NCBI RefSeq assembly: GCF_001668675.1
Contig: NZ_LZKQ01000100.1
Location: 44,939 to 108,938, forward strand
Reading direction: 5' to 3'
Source: Mycobacterium asiaticum
GTDB lineage: Bacteria; Actinomycetota; Actinomycetes; Mycobacteriales; Mycobacteriaceae
Length of the DNA stretch: 64,000 nucleotides
Below, piece by piece: positions 35,059 to 43,324 of the stretch. Made by a program: the position numbers and the translations under genes. Within the stretch, counting starts at the first letter, position 1. Every line of letters starts with the position of its first letter. The notes under the pieces are model-generated. The model saw only the letters and a program-made list of their open reading frames with translations. It made no database searches and was not told where the DNA came from.

Positions 35059-35828
35059 CGGAAGCTGCCGATACCGCCGTCGACGTGAATGGTCTGTCCG
35101 GTGATGAAAGTCGCGTCGCCGCCGAGCAGGAACGCCACCAGCGCGCCGACATCGGTCCGGACGTCGCCGATCCGCTTCATCGGGACGCGTCCGACCGCCT
35201 TGGCGTAGTCGTTGGGGGCGAACTCTTTCCAGAACTTGACGCCGTCGGATTCGGCGAACGGGCAGATGACGTTGACCCGGATGTTGTGCCGGCCCCATTC
35301 CAGGGCGGCCACCTTCGACAGGCCGCGGATGCCTTCTTTGGCGGCGGCGTAACCGCCCCACTTCGGTTCACCGCCGGTGCCGGTTCCCGAGCCCAGGTTC
35401 ACGATCGAGCCGCCGCCCGCCTCGGCCATCAGTGGGTATACGGCCTGCATCAGCAGAAAGGTGGCGCGCGGACCGACCTCGTAGCCCAGCGCCAGGTCGT
35501 CTGTGGTGATGTCGACGAAGGCCTTCGGCTCATTGGTGGCGATGGCGTTGTTGACCAGACCGTGCACCGTGCCGAACGCCGTGACCGCGTGCGCCACGAT
35601 GCGCGGGGCGCTGTCCGGATCGCGCAGGTCCGCCTCGATCTGCTCGACGCGCCCGGCCGCACCGAGTTCGGCAGCGGTGGCATTGAGCTTTTCGCCCTGG
35701 ATGTCGACCAGGAGCACAGCGGCGCCCCGCTCCAGCAGTGCGGCCGCCACTCCCTTGCCGACACCCTGGGCCGCGCCGGTGACGATCGCGACATGGCCGT
35801 CCAGGGATTGGGGGTGTGAATAGCTCAT
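35055..35828 (-). CDS. SDR-family oxidoreductase
   Basis: 257-aa short-chain dehydrogenase with cofactor motif TGAAQGVGKGVAAALL, VNNAI (in place of NNAG), NLGSGTG for the catalytic Ser, and YAAAKEGIRGL. Acidic DIQG after beta-2 points to NAD(H). It lies between the DapB-like gene (76 bp upstream) and the TetR gene (4-bp overlap). The substrate is unknown. Confidence 0.87.
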   Translation of the reverse strand: MSYSHPQSLDGHVAIVTGAAQGVGKGVAAALLERGAAVLLVDIQGEKLNATAAELGAAGRVEQIEADLRDPDSAPRIVAHAVTAFGTVHGLVNNAIATNEPKAFVDITTDDLALGYEVGPRATFLLMQAVYPLMAEAGGGSIVNLGSGTGTGGEPKWGGYAAAKEGIRGLSKVAALEWGRHNIRVNVICPFAESDGVKFWKEFAPNDYAKAVGRVPMKRIGDVRTDVGALVAFLLGGDATFITGQTIHVDGGIGSFR

Positions 35829-35904
35829 CGGGCCGGTCCCAGGTGCAGCGGTACCCCCCGATGCATCTCATATGTGCGGCGCGCATCATCGCCCAGGACA
35901 TTCC

Positions 35905-36963
35905 TCATGCGCGGCCGGCGATCAGTGGAAGGTCGAGGTAGGTCTTGATTCCCGGTTCCGCGGGGCAGACGTAGGGGATGGCGTTGACGCAGTGGTTGGC
36001 GGTGGCCACGACACCCGGGTTACGTTGCAGCCCTTCGGCAATCGTCTGTGGTTGGAGCCCCTTGAAGGTGATGCTCACATCCGGATCGCCGGTGATCTCG
36101 ACTTCGAAGCGCTCGCCCTGATCACCGAAGTTCCACGCCGGCTCCAGGTTCTCCTCGCCCATCAGCCAATTCACCGCTGCGGTGATGACCGGCTTGCCGT
36201 CGGATATCGCCTGCCACCGGAACCGGCGGGCGGCCACTGTTCCCTTGGTGATCGGAACGGCCTCGTAGTCGATGTCACCGGTCGCGACGGCGATGTCCTG
36301 AATCGTCCTGATGTTGGGATCGATGCGGAAACCCATGGTGTCGGCGATCATTCGCACCGACTGCTTGAAACCGGCTTCGAGCAGCTCGGCCATCGGTCCC
36401 TGCGTCGCCTCCTCGGGTGTGCCGCCAAAGCCCATGATGTGGCGCACCACGTCGGGGGCGTTGTAGGTGCGGATATCGGAGAACTCCTCGGCGCGGACAT
36501 GGGTGACGGCCGAGGACAGCGACGACAACATCAGCGGGAATCGCTCGGTGATGCCACCCGGATGTATGCCCGACCCGTGCAACGTCACGCCCCCGGCTAC
36601 GGCAGCGTCCGCGATCGCCTGCACGCGGGGATTGCTCAGGTCCGGATACACCCAGCCGACCGGGGTGACCACATTCTTGCCCGAGCGCAGAATCGCAATG
36701 ACCTCGTCGTCGTTCGGAATGAGCGGGCTGTACACGACGCAGTCGGCATCGATGGCCAGGATGTCGTCGATGCTGGTGGTGGCGGTGACGCCCAACTCGG
36801 CGGTGCCGACGATGTGTCCCACGTCGGTGCCGTTCTTGTCGGCGCTGTGCACCCAGCATCCGACCAATTCAAGTTCCGGGTGGTTGCGCACGCACTCGAT
36901 GGCGGCCTTACCGACGCCTCCGGTCGCCCATTGGATGACACGGAACTTGGACTGGCTCGGCAC
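35905..36963 (-). CDS. DapB-like NAD(P)-binding protein (dihydrodipicolinate reductase N-domain family)
   Basis: 352-aa dehydrogenase. The Rossmann motif RVIQWATGGVGKAAIE is at the N-terminus, followed by a DapB-type N domain and a C-terminal alpha/beta domain. This large mycobacterial family resembles 2,4-diaminopentanoate dehydrogenase, with no known substrate. GTG 36963 is chosen because GGGAGG lies 5 bases upstream and because a longer frame's ATG (37008) falls inside the 23-bp palindrome. A paralogue is at 51325-52383. It is the first gene of the DapB-like/SDR/TetR operon. Confidence 0.85.
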   Translation of the reverse strand: MPSQSKFRVIQWATGGVGKAAIECVRNHPELELVGCWVHSADKNGTDVGHIVGTAELGVTATTSIDDILAIDADCVVYSPLIPNDDEVIAILRSGKNVVTPVGWVYPDLSNPRVQAIADAAVAGGVTLHGSGIHPGGITERFPLMLSSLSSAVTHVRAEEFSDIRTYNAPDVVRHIMGFGGTPEEATQGPMAELLEAGFKQSVRMIADTMGFRIDPNIRTIQDIAVATGDIDYEAVPITKGTVAARRFRWQAISDGKPVITAAVNWLMGEENLEPAWNFGDQGERFEVEITGDPDVSITFKGLQPQTIAEGLQRNPGVVATANHCVNAIPYVCPAEPGIKTYLDLPLIAGRA

Positions 36964-37004
36964 GGCGACCTCCCGGTGGACGGTGACCAGCGGCACGTTA
37001 TGCC

Positions 37005-37027
37005 GCATTGACAGTCACTGTCAATGC
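37005..37027. promoter_or_regulatory. Perfect 23-bp palindrome, candidate TetR operator
   Basis: GCATTGACAGT-C-ACTGTCAATGC is symmetric over 11 bp each side of a central C. It lies 42 bp upstream of the DapB-like gene start and 100 bp upstream of the secreted-protein gene at 37128. It probably binds the TetR encoded third in the operon; it could also control the divergent gene. Confidence 0.65.
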
Positions 37028-37127
37028 CGTCCCTCAAGAATGGGGTGTCGACGCCGCAATACGGAAGCGCGACAGCATATTTGGCGGAAGCGGTGGCCAC
37101 ACGGAAATGCTCTGATACGTTCCGAGA

Positions 37128-37550
37128 ATGGTGTTGCGGTCGTTTGCCACGGTGTTGGGATTGGTCGGGTTCGCCGCGGTCATGGGTATGCCGGTGGCAG
37201 CGGCCGACAATCCGGTGTGCAGCTCGACATGGTGTACCTTCTATGCCCCGTCGCACAATCTCGGCTGCGAGATCAACTATCAGCGCGGTAGCGGCATACC
37301 CGACGAAACCTATTGCCAGACCGACTCTCCGCCGCAGTCGGTGCACATGTCGACCAATGGAACCTTCAAGACCTGCACGGGTGAGTCCTGTCTCGGCAAC
37401 GCCGGCCAGGGAACCCCGACCCTGCCCTACGGCCAAAGCGCCAGCATCGGCCCCTTCACTTGCCTGTCCGAAACCGGGGGGGTCACCTGCACAGTGACAA
37501 ACGGGCGGGGCTTCACCATTTCCAGCTCTGGCGTCGTCGCCGTCGGTTAA
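37128..37550 (+). CDS. Secreted DUF6636-like protein
   Basis: 140-aa exported protein. The signal peptide is about residues 1-26 (LGLVGFAAVMGMPVAAA-DN). The mature part has cysteines in paired positions (VCSSTWC, LGCEIN, YCQTD, KTCTGESC, FTCLSE, VTCTV), pointing to disulfides. The frame of F-x-x-P-S-x-N-L-G-C and C-x-V-T-N-G-R-G-F resembles mycobacterial DUF6636 proteins. There are no catalytic motifs. The gene may share the palindrome at 37005-37027 as control site. Confidence 0.75.
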   Translation: MVLRSFATVLGLVGFAAVMGMPVAAADNPVCSSTWCTFYAPSHNLGCEINYQRGSGIPDETYCQTDSPPQSVHMSTNGTFKTCTGESCLGNAGQGTPTLPYGQSASIGPFTCLSETGGVTCTVTNGRGFTISSSGVVAVG

Positions 37551-37596
37551 TCACTCGTCAAAGACCATTCACCAGCGTTGTTCGACACGCTTTAAT

Positions 37597-38967
37597 GTGT
37601 GCATGGAATTGATGATGCCCACCGACTCGATGTTTCTGTTCACCGAATCGCGTGAGCATCCCTTGCACGTCGGCGGGTTGTCGCTGTTCCAACCGCCCGA
37701 TGGTGCCGGCCCCGAATTCGTCCGGGAATTCCACGACGCCCTGATTGCCAACGACGAGTTTCAGCCGACCTTCCGCAAACACCCCGCGACAATCGGCGGC
37801 GGAATTTCGCAGCTGGCATGGACTTACGACGACGAAGTCGACATGGACTACCACGTCCGGCGGTCGGCGTTGCCCTCGCCGGGCCGCGTGCGCGACCTTC
37901 TGGAACTCACCTCGCGGCTACACACCAGCCTGCTCGACCGCCACCGCCCACTGTGGGAGTTGCACGTGGTCGAGGGACTCAAAGACGGCCGCTTTGCGAT
38001 GTACACCAAGATGCACCATGCCCTGATCGATGGTGTTTCGGCCGTGAAGCTGATGCAACGCACCATGTCGACCGACCCCGACGACACCCACGTCAAGGCG
38101 ATGTGGAACCTGCCCAAGCCGGCGCGGACGCCCGCCGCCAAACCCGCCCGCAACCCATTGAACTCGTTGCTCGCGGCGGCCGGATCGGTGGCGGGAGTGG
38201 CCCCGTCGACCTTGAAGCTCGCCCGCGCCGCACTGCTGGAACAGCAGTTGACGCTGCCGTTTGCCGCGCCGCACACCATGCTGAATGTGAAGGTCGGCGG
38301 CGCTCGGCGGTGCGCCGCGCAGTCCTGGTCGCTGGACCGGGTCAAGAATGTCAAGCAGGCCGCCGGAGTGACGGTTAACGACGCCGTGCTGGCGATGTGC
38401 TCCGGTGCGTTGCGGTACTACCTGCTCGAGCAGGATGCGCTACCGGACACCCCGCTGGTCGCGATGGTTCCGGTGAGCCTGCGCTCGGAGGCCGACGCCG
38501 ACAGCGGCGGCAACAAGGTGGGCAGCATTCTGTGCAACCTGGCCACCAATGTCGAAGACCCCGCGAAGCGGATCGAGATCATCGGCGAGTCCATGCGCCG
38601 AAACAAAAAGGTGCTGGCGGAGCTGCCCTCGTACCAGGTGCTGGCGTTGTCGGCGCTGAACATGGCGCCGCTGACGCTGGCCGGTGTCCCGGGCTTTCTC
38701 TCCGCGGTACCGCCGCCATTCAACATCGTCATCTCCAATGTGCCCGGTGTGTCGGACCCGCTGTACTACGGCGGTGCCCGCCTCGACGGCAGTTACCCGC
38801 TGTCGAACATCCCGGACGGCCAGGCGCTGAACATCACGCTGGTCAACAATGCCGGCAACCTCGACTTCGGTCTGGTCGGGTGCCGTCGCAGTGTGCCGCA
38901 CCTGCAGCGGTTGCTCGCGCATCTGGAGTCCTCGCTCAAGGACTTGGAGCAGGCCGTCGGGGTCTGA
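37597..38967 (+). CDS. tgs2: Wax ester synthase/diacylglycerol acyltransferase, Tgs2-like
   Basis: 456-aa WS/DGAT that esterifies diacylglycerol or fatty alcohols with acyl-CoA to make storage lipids. The active-site motif HHALIDG is at residues 140-146 (His-His-x-x-x-Asp-Gly). C-terminal conserved segments include NIVISNVPGVSDPLYYGGA, the PLW-type segment LLDRHRPLWELHVVEG, and MVPVSLR. The start is ATG 37597 or ATG 37603. It sits 3 bp before the NUDIX gene, as Rv3734c (tgs2) does before Rv3733c, which supports orthology. Confidence 0.87.
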   Translation: MCMELMMPTDSMFLFTESREHPLHVGGLSLFQPPDGAGPEFVREFHDALIANDEFQPTFRKHPATIGGGISQLAWTYDDEVDMDYHVRRSALPSPGRVRDLLELTSRLHTSLLDRHRPLWELHVVEGLKDGRFAMYTKMHHALIDGVSAVKLMQRTMSTDPDDTHVKAMWNLPKPARTPAAKPARNPLNSLLAAAGSVAGVAPSTLKLARAALLEQQLTLPFAAPHTMLNVKVGGARRCAAQSWSLDRVKNVKQAAGVTVNDAVLAMCSGALRYYLLEQDALPDTPLVAMVPVSLRSEADADSGGNKVGSILCNLATNVEDPAKRIEIIGESMRRNKKVLAELPSYQVLALSALNMAPLTLAGVPGFLSAVPPPFNIVISNVPGVSDPLYYGGARLDGSYPLSNIPDGQALNITLVNNAGNLDFGLVGCRRSVPHLQRLLAHLESSLKDLEQAVGV

Positions 38968-38970
38968 CGC

Positions 38971-39456
38971 ATGCCCAAGCTCAGCGCGGGTCTGTTGCTG
39001 TATCGGACCCGCGCCGACATTGTCGACGTGCTGATCGCGCACCCGGGTGGACCGTTCTGGGCGCGCAAGGACGGCGGCGCCTGGTCGATCCCGAAGGGTG
39101 AGTACTCGGACGGGGACGACCCGTGGGCAACCGCGCAGCGCGAGTTCGTCGAAGAGCTCGGACTGGCGGTGCCGGCCGGCCCGCGGATCGATCTGGGGTC
39201 GGTGCGACAACCCAGCGGCAAGGTGGTGACCGCCTACGCGGTTAGAAGTGATCTCGACATCACCGACGCGCACAGCAACACCTTCGAAATGGAATGGCCG
39301 CGCGGCTCGGGCAAGTTGCGCGAGTTTCCCGAGATCGACCGCGTCGAATGGTTTCCGGTGGCGGGTGCGCGCGCGAAACTCCTGAAGGGGCAGCGGGTGT
39401 TCCTCGACCGACTGATGACGCACCCGGACCTCGCCGGGCTGACCGAAGGCCCGTAA
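38971..39456 (+). CDS. NUDIX hydrolase, Rv3733c-like
   Basis: 161-aa NUDIX protein. The box reads GEYSDGDDPWATAQREFVEELGL, fitting Gx5(E)x7REUxEExGU except that the first Glu is Asp. SIPKG precedes it, and the beta-sheet core begins AGLLLYRT. Members cleave nucleoside diphosphates linked to a side group; the substrate is unknown. The gene starts 3 bp after tgs2 and is followed 16 bp later by the P450. Confidence 0.88.
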   Translation: MPKLSAGLLLYRTRADIVDVLIAHPGGPFWARKDGGAWSIPKGEYSDGDDPWATAQREFVEELGLAVPAGPRIDLGSVRQPSGKVVTAYAVRSDLDITDAHSNTFEMEWPRGSGKLREFPEIDRVEWFPVAGARAKLLKGQRVFLDRLMTHPDLAGLTEGP

Positions 39457-39472
39457 ACAAACCGCAGGCACA

Positions 39473-40711
39473 ATGGGCACCATGACCACGGCGCCCACCG
39501 AGCAAGCTGATCCGCAGACATTGCTGCTGCAACTGCTGGACCCGGGCAGCCGGGCGGACCCGTACCCGGTGTGTGCCGAGTTGCGTTGCAACGGCCCGCT
39601 GGTGCTGCCGGGCAGCGATTTTGTGCTCTTCTCGTCGTACCGGGATTGCGACGAGGTGCTGCGCCATTCGTCATCGAGCAGCGACCACCTGAAGTCGACG
39701 GCGGCACAGCAAATGCTCGAGGCCGACCCGTCGCTGCGGAAGGGGACGCCGCCGAGCTTCCTGTTCCTCGACCCGCCGGATCACACCAGGTTGCGCAAGC
39801 TCGTCAGCAAGGCCTTCGCCCCCAAGGTGGTCAACGCGCTGCAGCCCGAAATCAGCGCGCTGGTCGACGGACTGCTCGACCGCATCGCCGAGCAGGGCAG
39901 TTTCGACGTGGTCGCCGACTTTGCCTATCCGCTGCCGGTCGCGGTGATCTGCCGGCTGCTCGGCGTGCCGCTCGAGGACGAACCGCAGTTCAGTCGCGCT
40001 TCGGCGGTGCTGGCGAAGTCACTGGACCCGTTCTTCACCGACGAGCAGAGCGACGAACTCAACGAGTCGTTGGGTGCCGGCGCCGAATTGCGTGAGTACC
40101 TGCACGGGTTGATCGCGCAGCGCCGGTCGCGACCCGGCGATGACCTGCTGTCGGCGCTCGTCGCGGTCAACGAGTCGGGTGATCAGTTGACCGAAGAGGA
40201 AATCGTGTCGACGTGCGTGCTGCTACTGGTGGCCGGTCACGAGACCACGGTGAACCTCATCGGCAACGCCGTCCTCGCGATGTTGCGGGACGGCCGGCAG
40301 TGGACGGCGCTGGCCGCGGACCACACCCGCGCTGCAGCGGTGGTCGAGGAGACGCTGCGCTACGACCCGCCGGTGCAACAGCTCAGCCGGATCGCCCTCG
40401 ATCCCATGACGATTGGCGGCGTCGAGGTGGCCAGGGGCAATGTGCTGATGCTGCTGCTGGCGGCCGCACATCGCGATCCTGCCGAGTTCGACCGGCCCGA
40501 CGTTTTCGACCCGGACCGACCCGCGTTGCGGCACTTGGGTTTCGGACGCGGTGCGCACTACTGTTTGGGTGCACCGCTGGCGCGCTTGGAGGCCAGTGTG
40601 GCCTTGTCGGCGGTGACGGCACGTTTCCCGGACGCGCGGTTGGCCGGCGATCCCCGCTACAAGGCGAACATCACCCTGCGGGGGTTGTCGGCGTTGACGG
40701 TTTCCGTCTAG
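39473..40711 (+). CDS. Cytochrome P450
   Basis: 412-aa soluble bacterial P450 monooxygenase. The heme-thiolate motif is FGRGAHYCLG (Cys364). The I-helix motif LVAGHETTV supplies the O2-activation Thr, and ExxR is EETLRY. PERF-equivalent residues precede the heme loop (FDPDRPALRHLG). The start is ATG 39473 or ATG 39482. It lies in the tgs2-NUDIX transcription direction and ends 10 bp before the convergent gene. I do not assign a CYP family number. Confidence 0.9.
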   Translation: MGTMTTAPTEQADPQTLLLQLLDPGSRADPYPVCAELRCNGPLVLPGSDFVLFSSYRDCDEVLRHSSSSSDHLKSTAAQQMLEADPSLRKGTPPSFLFLDPPDHTRLRKLVSKAFAPKVVNALQPEISALVDGLLDRIAEQGSFDVVADFAYPLPVAVICRLLGVPLEDEPQFSRASAVLAKSLDPFFTDEQSDELNESLGAGAELREYLHGLIAQRRSRPGDDLLSALVAVNESGDQLTEEEIVSTCVLLLVAGHETTVNLIGNAVLAMLRDGRQWTALAADHTRAAAVVEETLRYDPPVQQLSRIALDPMTIGGVEVARGNVLMLLLAAAHRDPAEFDRPDVFDPDRPALRHLGFGRGAHYCLGAPLARLEASVALSAVTARFPDARLAGDPRYKANITLRGLSALTVSV

Positions 40712-40721
40712 CTGTTATTGG

Positions 40722-41141
40722 TCAGCGTCGCTGACGCCCGCCGGCCAGGCCGACAAAGAGAGGTATCGGGGTGCCCACCGACTTGATGCCCTCCGCGTCA
40801 CGGTAGACCCCGATCGTGTATTCACCGGTGGTCTCGACCGCGAATGAAAGCTCCGGAGTGAAGCAGCGGTATTTGGATGGCTTGCTTTCCTCGTCCGGCC
40901 ATTGCCAGGCCGAGCGGACCGTGCCGCGAATCGTGCCGGCGGGATCCTTGCAGACGATGAAGATTTCGGCGTCGTATTCTCCGCCCGCCGGTGCGTGCAC
41001 CACCAAGACCAGGGGAATTGTCATCCACCACGGGGTCTGGTTGACCTCATAGCTGGTGATGGGAAGGCGGCTGGCGTCGATTGCGGAGTCGTCGATTTTC
41101 GCGGCGCCCGCCACGAGCAATGCGGCTAAGTGCATCGGCAC
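40722..41141 (-). CDS. DUF6941-like beta-rich protein (copy D)
   Basis: 139-aa protein clearly paralogous to its upstream neighbour (copy C): both have PLVLVVHAPAGG or the same with PVVLVV, VCKDPxGxxRG, RxAWxWPDEE, RCFTxELS and GEYTIGxYxDA. There is no signal peptide. Similar length, N-terminal LLVAGAAKIDD and the strand layout suggest a remote link to copies A and B (21693-22052, 26529-26921). It is convergent with the P450. Function is unknown. Confidence 0.65.
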   Translation of the reverse strand: MPMHLAALLVAGAAKIDDSAIDASRLPITSYEVNQTPWWMTIPLVLVVHAPAGGEYDAEIFIVCKDPAGTIRGTVRSAWQWPDEESKPSKYRCFTPELSFAVETTGEYTIGVYRDAEGIKSVGTPIPLFVGLAGGRQRR

Positions 41142-41153
41142 AGCCTAATGGTT

Positions 41154-41582
41154 TCAGTCCGCCGTTTCGGCCGGACCCGGTTGCGACAACAAGATTGAAA
41201 ATGGAACCGGCGCGGCCAGCTCGATTTTCCCGTCGGCGTCGTAATACGCGCCGATCGTGTACTCACCGGGGGACGCTACCGGGAGGGAGAGTTCTTGAGT
41301 GAAGCACCGGAATTTCGAGGCACGGTTCTCTTCATCCGGCCAATGCCAGGCTGCCCGCAGTGATCCGCGCGGCGACCCGCTGGGGTCCTTGCACACCACG
41401 TGCAACTCCGGGGCATAGTCTCCACCGGCCGGTGCGTGCACCACCAAAACAACCGGAAGCTCTGCCCAAAACGGCATTCGGTCGACTTCGAACCAAGCCA
41501 TGGGTATGCACGAAGCGTTGATGGCGCCCTGCTCGTCGAAAGTGGCGCTACGAGCGACGAACAGAGCGGACACGTTCAGCAT
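41154..41582 (-). CDS. DUF6941-like beta-rich protein (copy C)
   Basis: 142-aa paralogue of the gene 12 bp downstream (copy D), with FVARSATFDEQGAINAS, VVLVVHAPAGGDY, VCKDPSGSPRG, AAWHWPDEE and PGEYTIGAYYDADG. The two probably form a tandem duplication in one operon and may make a heteromer. The TetR gene at 41620-42183 lies 37 bp upstream in the same direction. No function is known. Confidence 0.65.
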   Translation of the reverse strand: MLNVSALFVARSATFDEQGAINASCIPMAWFEVDRMPFWAELPVVLVVHAPAGGDYAPELHVVCKDPSGSPRGSLRAAWHWPDEENRASKFRCFTQELSLPVASPGEYTIGAYYDADGKIELAAPVPFSILLSQPGPAETAD

Positions 41583-41619
41583 CCCGACATCCTAAGGCGA
41601 GCAAACGAGGCAGCGGCCA

Positions 41620-42183
41620 TTACCGGCGGGCGACGGCATGCCAGGTCAGATCGGCGACGTGGGAACAATAACGGTCGTCAATCCGGCCGTTCGAGTACAG
41701 GCCGCGAATGTTCAACGGCGCCAACAGGATCTGCACCGCCGCCAGGGTACTGACATCGTCGCGCATTTCGCCGCGCTCCCGCGCGCGATCGAAGACCGAC
41801 CGAACGATCGCGAAACAGCTTTGCCAGTACATCATTCGCGTGTCGTTGTCGTGATGATGACCACGAGCATTCATCACCAGCGCCCGCAGGAAAATGCGGC
41901 CGACCTCGGTGTTGAGGTTGGCGGCGACGCCGCGGGCCAACGCCAGCAGGTCTCCGCGCAGCGTCCCGGTGTCGGCCAACGAACCTAGATTGTCGAGATC
42001 CCTGAGCGCGATGTCCACGATGAGTCGCTGCCGATCGCCCCAATGGTCGTAGATCGTCGCGGCGTCCAGACCGTGGCGTTCCGCGAGCGCCTCCACGCTG
42101 AAACGCTCGACGCCCCACCGGGCTAACTCGTCGAGCACAGCCGTCGTCACCCGTGACTCGAGCTCCGCCGGGATGGGCCCCAT
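41620..42183 (-). CDS. TetR-family transcriptional regulator
   Basis: 187-aa regulator. The HTH is at about residues 25-50 (VEALAERHGLDAATIYDHWGDRQRLIV), and the TetR C-terminal helical domain follows. It lies directly upstream of the paired beta-rich genes and 39 bp downstream of ligC. No clear inverted repeat was found nearby. Confidence 0.87.
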   Translation of the reverse strand: MGPIPAELESRVTTAVLDELARWGVERFSVEALAERHGLDAATIYDHWGDRQRLIVDIALRDLDNLGSLADTGTLRGDLLALARGVAANLNTEVGRIFLRALVMNARGHHHDNDTRMMYWQSCFAIVRSVFDRARERGEMRDDVSTLAAVQILLAPLNIRGLYSNGRIDDRYCSHVADLTWHAVARR

Positions 42184-42222
42184 GACTTCATCATTACCCC
42201 GGCCCGGCCGTGACGAATCGTC

Positions 42223-43287
42223 TTAGCCGAGCCCCGGGACGATGTCGCCCAGCTTGAAGGTGACGGGCTGTTCCAGTTGCTCGTAGGTACACGAGCGCGG
42301 ATCGCGGTCCGGTCGCCACCGGTTGAATTGAGCGGTGTGCCGGAAGCGCGCGCCCTCCATGTGGTCGTAGCGCACCTCCACCACGCGCTCGGGCCGCAGC
42401 GGCACGAACGACAGATCCTTGCCGGCGTTCCAGCGGGAGAACTCGTTCTTGCGCGGCGTGCGTTCGCCCGCCTCGTGGGCGGCCCAGTTCCACGGATGGT
42501 CGTCGAAAGCGGTGACCAGCGGCTGCAGCTCGGTGAACAGCCGCCTGCGTTCGGCCATCGGGAAGGCACCGATCACGCCGACCGACGCCAGCTGGCCGTC
42601 TTCTTGGTAGAGACCGAGCAACAGGGAACCGATCGTGTCACCGCCCGACTTGTGCACCCGGTATCCGGCCACCACGCAGTCCGCCGTCCGCTCGTGCTTG
42701 ATCTTGTACATGACGCGCTTGTCCGGCTGGTAGGTGACCGTCAGCGGTTTGGCCACGACGCCGTCGAGGCCGGCGCCCTCGAAGTCGCTGAACCACTGCT
42801 CGGCGACGCTGCGGTCGGTAGTGGCCGGGGTGACGTGAACGGACGACCCCGAATCGGCCAGCGCGTCGACGAGTGCCGCGCGGCGCTCGCTGAACGGACG
42901 CCGGGTGTAATCGTCGGCGCCGAGGGCCAACAGGTCGAACGCGATGAACGACGCCGGCGTCGCCTTGGCGAGCATCCGCACCCGGGAGTCCGCCGGATGA
43001 ATCCGCTGCTGCAGCGCCTCGAAATCCAGCCCGTGATCGGTGGCGATCACGATCTCGCCATCGATGACACAGCGCGGCGGCAGCTCGGCCTTGACCGCTT
43101 CGACCAGCTCGGGGAAATAGCGCGTCATTGGCCGCTCGTTGCGGCTGCCCAATTCGACTTCGTCGCCGTCCCGAAAGCAGATCGAGCGAAAGCCGTCCCA
43201 CTTGGGCTCGTATGACGCGTCCGCCGGAATCGTCTTGACCGACTTGGCCAGCATCGGCGACACGGGCGGCATGACGGGTAAGTCCAT
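42223..43287 (-). CDS. ligC: ATP-dependent DNA ligase LigC
   Basis: 354-aa ATP-dependent ligase that seals nicks by way of a lysyl-AMP intermediate; orthologue of Rv3731. The nucleotidyltransferase domain contains KWDG with the catalytic Lys29. Motif III-like FIAFDLLALG and motif V GVVAKPLTVTYQ follow. The C-terminal OB-fold region carries LPLRPERVVEVRYDHMEG-type motif VI sequence. ATG 43287 is used; the longer frame overlaps the divergent polymerase gene. It is only 37 bp from the divergent primase-polymerase-domain gene, an arrangement kept in mycobacteria. It acts in backup repair with polymerase partners. Confidence 0.93.
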   Translation of the reverse strand: MDLPVMPPVSPMLAKSVKTIPADASYEPKWDGFRSICFRDGDEVELGSRNERPMTRYFPELVEAVKAELPPRCVIDGEIVIATDHGLDFEALQQRIHPADSRVRMLAKATPASFIAFDLLALGADDYTRRPFSERRAALVDALADSGSSVHVTPATTDRSVAEQWFSDFEGAGLDGVVAKPLTVTYQPDKRVMYKIKHERTADCVVAGYRVHKSGGDTIGSLLLGLYQEDGQLASVGVIGAFPMAERRRLFTELQPLVTAFDDHPWNWAAHEAGERTPRKNEFSRWNAGKDLSFVPLRPERVVEVRYDHMEGARFRHTAQFNRWRPDRDPRSCTYEQLEQPVTFKLGDIVPGLG

Positions 43288-43324
43288 TGGTTCATTCTTG
43301 CGTGCGGCATGCTGGAGTGCAGCT

